Shown here: piece by piece, positions 31,920 through 41,929 of the stretch
Layout of the letters: the number at the start of each line of letters is the position of its first letter
How positions within the stretch are numbered: position 1 is the first letter of the stretch
NCBI GenBank assembly: GCA_043228905.1
Contig: JBHGNT010000016.1
Location: 7,440,001 to 7,504,000, forward strand
From: Azolla caroliniana
Taxonomy: Eukaryota; Polypodiophyta
Reading direction: 5' to 3'
DNA: 64,000 nucleotides
Program-made: the position numbers and the translations under genes
Notes under the pieces: model-generated
Databases searched by the model: none
What the model saw: only the letters and a program-made list of their open reading frames with translations
What the model was told of the DNA's origin: nothing

Positions 31920-34900
31920 AACTCCCCCTTCACTCCGTCATGGGATGTCTAGTTAGTCCAATTCGCTTCTGGCATGCATCCAGCTTGTCAGGCGTTAGCA
32001 CCTTGGTCAGCATATCTGACCCATTCTCCTCCGTGTGGATCTTCGTCAGCACGAACTCTCGATCTTCCACTCGCTCCCAAATCCAGTGGTACCTCCGTTG
32101 GATGTGCTTCGTCCTGGAATGATACGCCACGTTCTTTGCAAGGTGGATAGCACTTTGATTATCGCAATAGAGCCAGTATTCCTCTTGCCGGATACCTAGG
32201 TCTTCGATGAAGTCCTTCATCCATAGTATTTCCTTGCCAACTTCCACAACCGCCATGTACTCCGCCTCCGTGGTTGACAACGCAACCGTCTTCTACAGCC
32301 TCGATTGCCACGAAACAGCTCCCCCTACATATGTCATAACATATCCCGATGTTGACTGGCTGGTATCCGCATCAGCCGACATATCCAAATCGGTGAAACC
32401 ATCAAGTTGGAGTTTAAGGGAGCCGAATCGGAGACACATACTTGAGGTGCCTTTCAGGTACCGGAGTATCCACTTTACCGCATTCCAGTGCTCCTTGCCG
32501 GAATTTCTCATAAACTGGCTCACCACTCCGACTGCGTATCCGATATCCGGTCGAGTACACACCATTGCGTACATTAAGCTCCTGACGGCAGAGGCATATG
32601 GTATCTTCATCATATCCGCCTTCTCTGCCTTCATCTTCGGGCTTTGCTTACCGGATAGCCTACAGTTTGCCAAGAGTGTTGATCCGACCGGTTTTGCATC
32701 TGGCATGTTGAACCGCTGAAGCACCTTTGTCACGTACTTCTCCTATGACAGCCACAATTACTTCTTTGACCGATCCCGGATGATATGCATCCCCAGTATC
32801 TGTCTTGCCGGACCCAAGTCTTTCATTGAGAAGGTCTGGTTCAGAGCCTTCTTCAGCGTCCCTATCTTGACTTGGTCTCGTCCGACGATCAACATGTCGT
32901 CTACGTACAGGAGGAGTATCAGGAAGTCTCCACCTTCGAACTTCTTCACAAATACGCAGTGATCGGCCTGTGTCTTGTGGTACCCTTGATCGGTCATGAA
33001 GGAGTCGAACTTCTGGTACCATTGCCAGGGAAGCTGCTTCAAACCGTAGAGGCTCTTCTTCAACCGGCAAACCAAGTGCTCCTTCCCTTTCTTCACAAAT
33101 CCCTCCAGTTGCTACATGTAGATCTCCTCTTCGAAGTCACCGTGGAGGAACGCCGTCTTCACGTCTAACTACTCTACCTCGATGTCCATGCTTGCCGCTA
33201 TGCTCAATATCGTCCGAATGGAAGTCATCTTTACTACCGGGGCAAATATCTTGTCGAAGTCCACGCCCTTGTTTTGTTGGAACCCCTTCACCACGATCCT
33301 GGCTTTGTATCTCGGGGGCTTGCCGGCATCTCCCGATTTCAGCTTGTACACCCACTTGTTTCGGAGTGCCCTCCTTCCTTTCGGCAACTCCACCAATTCA
33401 TACGTGTGGTTCTCATGCAAGGAGTCCATCTCCTGCATGGCACTCAACCACTTGCGACTTTGGGTGTCTCTCTTAGCTTCTTCGAAGCTTTCCGGCTCCC
33501 CCTCATCGGTTAGTAGTACATGCTCTGGATCCGGGGGGGCCTTCTCTCTTTGAGAGGATATCTGCGTCCTTGGTTTCCGGCAACCGGCTCCTCTATTTGT
33601 TCTTCATCCGAATCCGATTCGGGATCTTGGCCGGTTCCGGTTCCCACTTCCTCTTCTTCTTCTGCCGGTTCGGTATCCTCACCGTAACCGACCGGTTCTT
33701 CGAGTGTCAACCGGCTCTTAGCCGGGTAGATCCGAATCTCATCGAACCAATCCTTACCAATCGACTCAGAGTTCATTATCTTCTTCTCTGGCTCCCAGTC
33801 GGCAAGGATCTTGTCCTCCATGAAGATAATATTTCGACTCCGGAAAACCTTCTTGTCGACCGGATCCCACACTCGGTAGCCGAACTCATCATCGCCGTAT
33901 CCAAGGAATATGCAAGGCCGGGACTTTGGATACAACTTTTCTCTCTGGTCCTTTGCCACATGCACGTAAGCGAGACACTCGAACACCTTCAGGTGCCGGT
34001 AAGACACTTCCTTGCCAGTCCACACTCTTTGTGGCGTGTCTCCGTCCAAGGGCACTGAGGGTGATCTGTTTATCATATACGTCGTTGTTGACTGCGCCTC
34101 AGTCCAAAATATCTTGTGTAGCTTGGCATGTGCTAGCATACTCCAGACCCTCTCCATTATGGTCCGGTTCATCCTCTCGGCCAGCCCGTTTAGTTCCGAT
34201 GTCTTCGGCACGGTAAATTCGAGCCGGATTCCCTTCGAGCAGTAGTACTCCTCGAACTGCCCCCGGTATTCTCCTCCGTTATCTACTCGAACCGCCTTCA
34301 GCTTCCGTCTGGTTTCTCTTTCCACTCTCACATAGAGCTCCTTGAAGACGGATAACACTTGGTCCTTCATCTTCAACGGTGAGACCCACAGCTTCTGGTT
34401 GTGGTCGTCTATGAACGTCACGAAGTACTGTGATCCAGCATGTGACTTCGTGTCTACTTGACACACATCGGTATGCACCAACTCCAGTGGTGCATTCCGT
34501 CTCATCGGTGGCCTTAATTGGAAGAAGGTCCGGTTTTGCTTACCGGCCAGGCAGTCGGTGCACCTCTCAAGATGCACGTTCTTTACCGGAATGAGGTTGT
34601 CATCGGCAAGCCTCTTCATCCCCTTCTCGCTCATGTGACACAGTCTCTTGTGCCACAGCTCACCGGCAGTGTCGGATGCCACATTCACTTCTTCCGGGCA
34701 TAACCGGGCATTCATCAGGTACAGTGTGTTGACTTTCCAGGGCCGAGCCACTATCAGGCTCTCTTTGCTGAATTTCATGACACCGTTCCAGATGCTACCC
34801 GTGTAGCCTTCATCATCCAGCTAACTGGCTAATATCAGGTTCAGTCGAACCTCCGGAACGTGTCGGACATCCTTCAGCAGCAACTTGCATCCGGTTGGTG

Positions 34901-35570
34901 TTGTCTGCCACACGTCTCCTATGCCAACAATTCGGCATGTACCTACATTCCCCATCCAGACACAACCATGATCATTGGCCGTGTAGGATGAGAATCATTT
35001 CCGGTCCGGGGTCAGGTGGAACGACGCTTCGGAATCAACAACCCACGTTGTCTCATCGCCGGCAAGGTTCAACTCACTCTCCTCGGTGATGAGCATCAAC
35101 TCCTCTACACTTCCTGCGATCGCCGTCATTCCCTTCCGGTCCGGTCCTCTCCGGTCTTTGTCATTCCGGTCCGGTGACCGCTTCGAATCGGTACTGTTGG
35201 TTTTCTTGTCTTTCCGGAAATGCCAATAGTTCTTCTAGAAGTGCCCCGGCTTCCCACAGTAGAAGCAAGTGGGCCTTCCCCTTGACTTTGATCGTGTCCC
35301 CGACTTTTCCCGGTTCTGGGGACTCTGGTTCCTTTGTCTTCCGCGTTCCGATTCGGTAAGGAGCGCTTTGGAGTCGGAGCTCGTATCCTTGTCTTTCCGA
35401 CACGCCTCCTCATCTAGCAAGCTCGACTTGACTCTTGCTAGGGATAACTATTTTCCTTTCGGCCTGGCATTGCCCAAAGTGACAACTAACGTCTCCCAGC
35501 TATCTGGGAGGGAACCAAGCAGGAGCAATGCTAGTACCTCATCGGCGAGAGGTACTTCCAACGATTTCTT
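31920..35570 (-). pseudogene. Copia E pol (Tork-like), 5' part of gag missing
   Basis: Read on the - strand: end of Gag (LLGSLPDSWETLVVTLGNA), knuckle CFYCGKPGHF near 35240, a protease remnant (TTWVVDSEASFH) near 35045, and integrase (LWHKRLCHMSEKGMKRLA, CTDCLAGKQNRTFF, HTDVCQVDTKS, VDNGGEYRGQFEEY, NGLAERMNRTI). RT follows (NKWVYKLKSGDAGKP, YVDDMLIVGRD) and RNase H (MSTTEAEYMAVVE, HSRTKHIQRRYHW). The sequence style fits the Tork lineage (Tnt1-like), distinct from A/B/D. Stops and shifts occur at about 34820, 33500, 33450 and 32740. No 5' LTR: gag ends at a junction with Copia F near 35575. Confidence 0.9.
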
Positions 35571-35591
35571 GTACCTCATCGGCGAGAGGTA
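35534..35591. repeat. Direct repeat at the Copia E / Copia F junction
   Basis: A 21-bp sequence (GTACCTCATCGGCGAG and 5 more bases) occurs at 35534-35554 and 35571-35591, 37 bases apart. The first copy lies in E gag sequence. The second is at the point where the - strand switches from F integrase (CESCQLGKQHRIPFPKY) to E gag. Confidence 0.85.
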
Positions 35592-37121
35592 TTTTGGGAA
35601 TGGGATTCGATGTTGTTTGCCGAGTTGACACGATTCGCACACTCGGTCGACTCATTTCAATGCGAATGCCGGAAGTCCTATGATGACTCCCTTAGATCGC
35701 ATCGCTCGGAGCCGTTGGAGGTTTATGTGGCCAATTCTCTTATGCCACAATGCGATGCTCATCTTGGTTTTGAGACCTTTGTCATACATGGCCTATTTCA
35801 CCTCGTTTGATTCAAGAATGAACATTCGACTGTCTCTATGTCCCTTAGCTATGAGTCGGCCATCTTTCTCGATGAAGCATCCTTCGTCGTTGAAACAAAC
35901 TTGCATGCCTTGCTCCACAATTTGGCCGACTGAGACCAAATTCTTTGTTATTGTGGGCACGTGCAAGATATTCTTTATGTAATTGTTTTGGCCGTCGTTG
36001 CCGAATGGAACGTTGCCGATGTGCCAAATTGGATGTGTGGTGTCGTCTCCCATCTCTATGAATCTGGGTCGGTCTAGTGTTCGTAAGTCACAAAACCACT
36101 CTTGTTGTGACGTCATATGATGCAAAGCACCGGAGTCGATGAACCACACGTCTTCATAGTTGGAGGAGCTTGTGGAATCGGAGGCTGTCATAGGGTTCGC
36201 TCTATGTCTCATCACGAATAGCCCACCATAGTAGTCCTATTCGGAGTTGGTGGCGTAATTTGTGAGTTCTCGGCTTGTCAAAGCTGACTCACTTCTTCTT
36301 TTTTGGCACTCCTCCTCGCGGTGGCCGATTTTTCCATAATAGTTGCAAGTAGCAGGCCACATTTTCCGATCTGGTCCGGCATGGAGGCTCCCCCTTCTTC
36401 CGAAGGTTCCTTGATAGCTTTTGTCTTGTTGTTGAAGGTTTGAGTCGGATCGACCTCGTTCTCGGCCACCATCCGAATTCAAGAAGAAGATTTGTCCTTC
36501 CGACGTCTTGCTTTTTGTTCGGTTGTGGTTCTCTTCGACCAATAGCATTGATTGAAGGTCTAAGAACAAAGGAGGTTTTTCCCTCGCTAAGATTGTCGTT
36601 CTCCATGAGTCAAATTGTTGCGCAAGGCCGCCCAAGCATACTTGAACCATCTTGTCTTTGTCGACATTTATGTTGATGGATCCAAGCGATTCGCAAATGC
36701 TCTTAATTTTTTTGGTGTAGTCCAACACGGACATATCTTTTTGCCGAATGTTGTTCAACTCTTGTCGGAGTTGAAGCTTTCAGGCGGTCATGTTGGCGGC
36801 GAACATCTTCAAGTTCTCCCACGCCTCTTTAGGCATCTTGGCATCTCGAATGTGGCTAAGCATGTGGTCGTGGACAAATGTTGCCAAACAATACATTACC
36901 TAACTCGCTCCTTGCTCCCACGTTGGGTAGTTGGCGTTTGCGATGTCGGGTTTTTCTTCGAGTGCGTCGTTGATGTAGCTCCAATACCCTTGGCCGACGA
37001 GGTATTGGTTCATCTTGTACTCCCAAGATGAATAATTGCTCCGGTCTAGCTTTTCACTAGGGAGCGAGCTACCCATTCGTGTGTTCATGTTGTTGTAATT
37101 TCTTCCCTTTTGTCTTTTCAT
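35592..37121 (-). pseudogene. Copia F: gag, protease and start of integrase
   Basis: On the - strand Gag starts near 37088 (MGSSLPSEKLDRSNYSSWEYK) and continues through ELNNIRQKDMSVLDY and ILAREKPPLFLD. A knuckle remnant (CNYYGKIGHREEEC, second Cys changed to Tyr) is near 36340. Protease (WFIDSGALHHMTS, Ser changed to Leu in DSGAS) is near 36130 and the integrase zinc region ends at 35592. It is a relative of Copia C, roughly 70% similar in protease by eye, and covers the part of gag that C lacks plus a region of overlap. Confidence 0.87.
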
Positions 37122-37182
37122 CGTTTGGTCATGTACATGTGCTAGATAGCGGCACTACAATAGCCGATAGCTGGATTTTTTC

Positions 37183-37385
37183 TGTGTGAGGAGAATAAAG
37201 GTACAAAGGTGTAAGTCCTATATTAAATGAACATGGGAGAGGAGATTCTACAATATATCCCACTCAAGTACAAAATCCTATTTAAGGCTTTAAGGTCAAC
37301 ACACTAACTAGATTCTATCTAGGTAACTACTAAGTTACGTGTGTTGACTAACTAACTAAATCTAGTTGAGCTTGATATCACAACA
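37183..37385 (-). repeat. Truncated 5' LTR of Copia F (other boundary of the nest)
   Basis: About 203 bp matching the U3-side half of the LTR at 16628-17062. On the - strand it starts TGTTGTGATATCAAGC. The remaining half and the primer site are missing, and gag begins about 95 bp further on. The flank AGATG (37386-37390) nearly matches ATATG beside the other LTR. Confidence 0.8.
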
Positions 37386-38050
37386 AGATGTTAGATCCCA
37401 CCTTGGCATTTGCACATCATTCAAGAACAACCATTTTAGAGAGGGAGACCAAACTCCTCCCGCCTTAGGACTTAGCTGCATAATTGAGTTGATTTAGAAA
37501 CATTCCTTTCCAGGCGTCTGACCTTGGGAACAATACTCGGATCACAAACTTAATAATCAAGAGGGCTCTTGACTACATCAAAGGATTTATCAAACCCAAC
37601 CCTCCATAGATTTTAGGTTAAATCAACACCTTCCAAGCAACTTTGGCCATTATTCCAAATCCATTTTTCCCCCCAAAGGAAATTACGGATCAAGCTTTGC
37701 ACTTTCATTATTGTTGACCTAGAGAATAACCCAAAAGATGTTATAAACCACATAGAGGCCAAAAGTATTGAGTTTGCTACTACAACCCAACCTGCAAAAG
37801 ACAATTGTTGGGCATCCCAATATAGTAGTTTACGCTTTATTAACAATAGTAGCGCGGATAGCATAGTTGAATCTTATTTCAAAACTATACCAGCTAGGCA
37901 TCCCAAATACCTAACAAATTCACCATGGTGAAACCATCGAAAAGCAGGACCTGGATACCAAGCGGGATGATGTTCTTCACCCACCCATAGTCCTACAGGA
38001 GTCCTACTGACTTGTTCCAATTAAGGAGGCACGTGTGGGTTCTAAGAAAT
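37386..38050 (-). mobile_element. LINE K, middle part
   Basis: A - strand frame with AQQLSFAGWVVVANSILLASMW and IRNFLWGEKWIWNNGQ is the conserved segment downstream of RT in plant L1-like LINEs (LSxAGRxxLxxxVLxSxPxYxM). The 3' continuation is at 16627-15490 across the nested LTR elements. No RT catalytic motif is retained. The upstream end near 38050 is approximate. Confidence 0.65.
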
Positions 38051-38861
38051 TCTGCAAAGAATTCTGTACCTAGGAATCATATATATGATTCCTTCTGTCC
38101 ATTCCGTCGGCATAGTCCCCATTCAGAATATTAGATTAGTTGCTCTAGTAAGAATTGGGGCAAGAAAATCCCAATAATACAAGTAGAAGCTTGTTTATGG
38201 GTGGGGGGTGAAGCCAAGAACAGCTCCACCCCCTTCCCAAGGGGGTTATGCATGAGGGAGAGAGAGACAGAGAGACAGAGAAACAGAGAAACAGAGACAG
38301 AGACAGAGACAGAGAAACAATGAGACACAAAAATGAGAGGGAAAAGTTCTATATTCCATTACATGCCCCATAGGAGGTTTATATAGTACATAATATAACG
38401 GTTACATAATGTGACCATTACAAAAAGACCGTTATATTCTTGTACACATGCACATAATCGTGCATGTGTTCATACACATATTTATCCTTACTCACACTCC
38501 TATACATTACACATATACCACAACCCATTTATCGTGTTTGACCCTTACACCGCTACGTACACTCCTACAGTAACACATGGCATGCATGTGGGACAATGCA
38601 TCACATGGTGAACCCACTTGCCATCACAACTCTTATCGAATAAAAATCCATCAATCGTCTCGTCGATCGGAAATCCCTCAACTAGATCACAGCTCTACGA
38701 TCGATAACTTCAATCAGAGCTTGCTTTACCCGAACCTTCTTGTTCGGTTAGCACATCGCATGATTGGATCACACACCAATCGGCTCGTCTTATGTGGCAT
38801 GGGGCTTAAAATTGTGTTGCATATATATGTATTCTTCGGTTTCTTCATGTGACTTGAGTTT
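38051..38861. other. Unclassified stretch with a (CAGAGA)n tract
   Basis: Contains an AGAGACAGAGA-type microsatellite at about 38253-38315 and CACACA-like stretches. No coding potential is recognised. ATGTGACC/GGTTACAT blocks near 38400 suggest a decayed LTR, but ends could not be found. Confidence 0.45.
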
Positions 38862-39321
38862 TGTTAATAATTCAGTAATTAACTATGGTTAATTAGTGTC
38901 TAATAATGTGAGTAGTTGATAACGCAGCGAAAGATTATGTGATATGTGTGTGTATGTGTGTGAAAGGACGAGAAAGTGGAAGTTACACTTATGAACAATA
39001 AGATAAATGGGGGATGATTAACAAGAGTGTAGCTAAAGACCTATCTCTATATTAATAAGCATCAAAATACAACGATACCCACGTTGAGGTATATATACAT
39101 CTCATGTGCAAGGGTGCACATGTGTGAGGAGAATATAGGTACAAAGGTGTAAGTTCTATATTAAATGAACATGGGAGTGGAGGATCTACACTATATCCCA
39201 CTCAAGTACAAAAACCGATTTAAGGCTTTACGGTCAACACACTAACCAGATTCTATCTAGGTAACTACTAAGTTACTGGTTGAGTAACTAACTAAATCTA
39301 GTTGAGCTTGATATCTCAACA
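38862..39321 (-). repeat. 3' LTR of Copia G
   Basis: 460 bp, related along its length to the LTR at 16628-17062 (TGTTAATAA start on +, GATATCTCAACA end). Followed on + by the reverse polypurine tract CGCCCCCTCAAGC. It belongs to the same family as C and F. Confidence 0.82.
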
Positions 39322-39660
39322 CGCCCCCTCAAGCTCAAGTGTGAGGCGTCTAACATCCACTTTGGATTTCGGCTTCACCAGCTTTTGTCCGGCCTTTGGC
39401 TTTCTTCGGCCTTTCTGAGGTAGTTTCAATTACTCCCCCTCAAGCCGGTGACGAAGGCTTGTAGTGTGAAATGGGCGAAGGCTGACTGCTTCCGCCCATC
39501 GTGAGTTATGACCCATCTTTGTAGAGCTCTTGGGCTCTTGTTCGGCCACTACCTTCATAGCGAAGGCATAATGATGGGCCATATACTCGTCGTAGCCAAG
39601 CTGAGTGACGGGGTTCTTCTCTCTAGATGAGCGTCGATCAACCTCTGAATTCGTCTTCTC
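39322..39660 (-). pseudogene. Copia G internal remnant
   Basis: The - strand shows RRSSREKNPVTQLGYDEYM, AHHYAFAMKVV and EQEPKS, the conserved linker that precedes Copia RT in this family. RT and RNase H between this segment and the 3' LTR have been deleted. The sequence ends where + strand RNase H sequence of element H begins. Confidence 0.7.
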
Positions 39661-40432
39661 CCTTGGCAACGAAGCTATATCCTTGAGCAATAAGAAACAG
39701 CTGACAATTGCACTATCGATCACATAGGCCAAATATAGGGGCACAACCATGGCAGCATGTGAAACCGTATGGCTCAAGAGGATTCTAAAGGATCTGGACG
39801 TCTCCATCAAAGATCCAATCCTCCTATATTCTCGGATACCTACCAGAAAACATTGTCACTTGGCCAACTTCAGTTCTTCTCTCGAACTTGATTAACTTGG
39901 CCAACGAACGAACGAATAAGGCCTATAGGGCGGGCACAAAGCGGTTTTCATCATTATGCATGAAGGCGCACATGTCGGCTCTTTGCAAAACATGAGCAAT
40001 ATTCACCTAGCTCGGAACCTAGTCTTCCACGCTCAGACTAAGCACATCGAGATGCATTATCATTTCATCTGAGAAGGTGTCCTTGTTGGAGATGTCGACT
40101 TGCAACACATCAGAACAAACCTGCAAATGGTCGACATCTTCACGAAGGCTCTAGGAGTCGACAACCTGCAGCAGTTCCTGACGAACTTGGGTCTCTTGAC
40201 TGCTGACTAGCCGACCTTGAGGGGGAGTGAGACTAAGCCTGAGTCACCTACCGCTGACACGGAACCCGGACAAAAAAGAAGACGCGAAGTTGGATGGAGT
40301 AGAATGAACACAACAAACAAAGTGAGCTGACCATCCACAACTGAAGCCGGAGCCAACTACCAAAGTCGACTCAGATACCAGTCAAAACCCAAGCCGATTG
40401 TCCAACGATCGGAGGTTGTGTTTGAAGGGGCG
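39661..40432 (+). pseudogene. Copia H: RNase H remnant and polypurine tract
   Basis: The + strand has SNKKQLTIALS, a stop in the STEAEYR motif (T-stop-AKYRG), then ACETVWLKRILKDL. From about 39970 it has QNMSNIHLARNLVFHAQTKH, HYHF and VDIFTKALG, the end of Copia RNase H. About 130 bp of unrelated sequence separates the two blocks. Two purine tracts occur (about 40209 and 40421-40432). The second, TTTGAAGGGGCG, directly precedes an LTR-like start. Confidence 0.75.
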
Positions 40433-41204
40433 TGTTGAGAATCAAACTAAATTTCCCTAGTGTGGGAACACACCTTAGGATCATCCAAGTGTGTGAACAC
40501 CCCAATACTTTGTATCATAACTAATGTATCATAGAACTCAACTCCTATGACACATAATTAGTAGGCAATTAAGTCTCCGCCTCTTTCTCAAGAGGTAGTT
40601 GTAGTAAGAAAGTATAGACAGAAGGAGACTACATAAGCACCTTTGTTTCCATCCTTACTGTGGTGATGTATGGTTGACCAAGGATAACAGGGTAGGTTGA
40701 TCGATCCTGCACAAAGAAATTTTGATTCACCGATGTTGGCCACCTTGGACAGTCAAGTGGGAAAAGTCGAGAAGGAGAAAAGACAAAGGGATGGTTACGG
40801 CAAGCGAAGAAGACGGGTGGGGTCGTAGCGTAATGAAGAGGGAGTCACAGCTGTAGCGTAGGGACAACCGAAGCATAATTAATATGTTTAGAAAAAGTAA
40901 CAGTTCACGCACTGAGCGTAACCGACCATAACTCTATATATAAAGGGCATTGAAAACTTGTAATTGTGAGTGATAATTTTGTATCCAAGCATCTACAATA
41001 TAGTTTCTATTTGCCTAACTTCCGTGTTCCCATAACTCTTCGTATTTGTTCATGTCGAGTTCCTTTTCTGTGTCAAGTCATATACGTTGCGTATGCTATT
41101 GCGCAATAGCTCAGTTATAGCCATCCTCCTAATCTCCACAGTCTCCACGATTAAGTTAACAACTACGGGCTCAGTGTATAGTCACCCGTAATACGGTTAC
41201 AACA
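40433..41204 (+). repeat. Probable 3' LTR of Copia H
   Basis: Begins TGTTGAGAATCAAAC after a polypurine tract and has a TATA box (CTATATATAAAG near 40935). A possible end is TTACAACA at 41204, giving about 770 bp. No second copy or target duplication is available to confirm the end. Confidence 0.5.
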
Positions 41205-41880
41205 TACTCCCCATTCTTGACCACAACACCCTTGAGCCGAACCCCAAAGGATTGAGGATTCGGCACCGTGTCACCTTAAACGGGTAACAACCGACACACC
41301 TCCAATTGTTACCTTCACACTGGGACATGCTCCGAATAGATCCTCTGTAGTCTCTATGGCAGCCCTTATTTTCCACCCATGATTCTTGTTGATCGGCCAT
41401 CGTCCTTGAGCATAAAATTCCGATGACATCATGTTAATCTCTTATCCATGATCGATCAAAGCAATACATGGAATTTGTTGCTCCCCAATTTTTGTAGGTG
41501 CCTCCATTGTTGCTCGAGCCCAATGCTCCATTGTATAGTGACTCATATTCCCTTCATGAACCCCAACATCATTTCTGTTTTTTACACTTGCAGCGTTAAT
41601 GGTGCCACCATACAAATTTTGGATTGTTGTTACACACCCTCCCATAACTTCCTCCGTCACCTGACTCTTTCTTCTTATAATATCTATGATAACTTCATGA
41701 AATTCTTTCTTCGCTATACCCAACACTTCTCTTAAAGTAAATTCTACCTTACTATTTAATATTGTCCTAGATAATCTAGCATGTGTAGTATCATTTAATA
41801 TAATTAGTATCCCAGAACATCCCATTGTTTTAGGATTACAATGGTTCGAATAACATGACCCAGACATAGATTGGAGAACA
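41205..41880 (-). pseudogene. Gypsy gag-protease fragment, fungus-like chromovirus type
   Basis: The - strand encodes LREVLGIAKKEFHEVI, then CIALIDHG, a stop codon where Ser is expected, and EINMMSSEFYAQGRWPINK with NHGWKIRAAIETTEDLFGAC. The pattern (I/V)DHGSEIN...GxWPI...NHGW...LYGACP is the aspartic-protease region of Gypsy elements that I recall best from fungi, with His at the position usually Ser/Thr. It points opposite to the polymerase fragment of element I next to it, so it is rearranged or from a second copy. Confidence 0.55.
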
Positions 41881-41929
41881 AGAGAAATCCGGTATCGACA
41901 AGCCCGAGGATCTACTCATAAGATTGCAA

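Noticed and set aside
38253-38315. AGAGACAGAGA tract as a possible CRISPR-like or minisatellite array
   Set aside because: It is a simple-sequence microsatellite without spacers, and the genome is a plant nuclear one.
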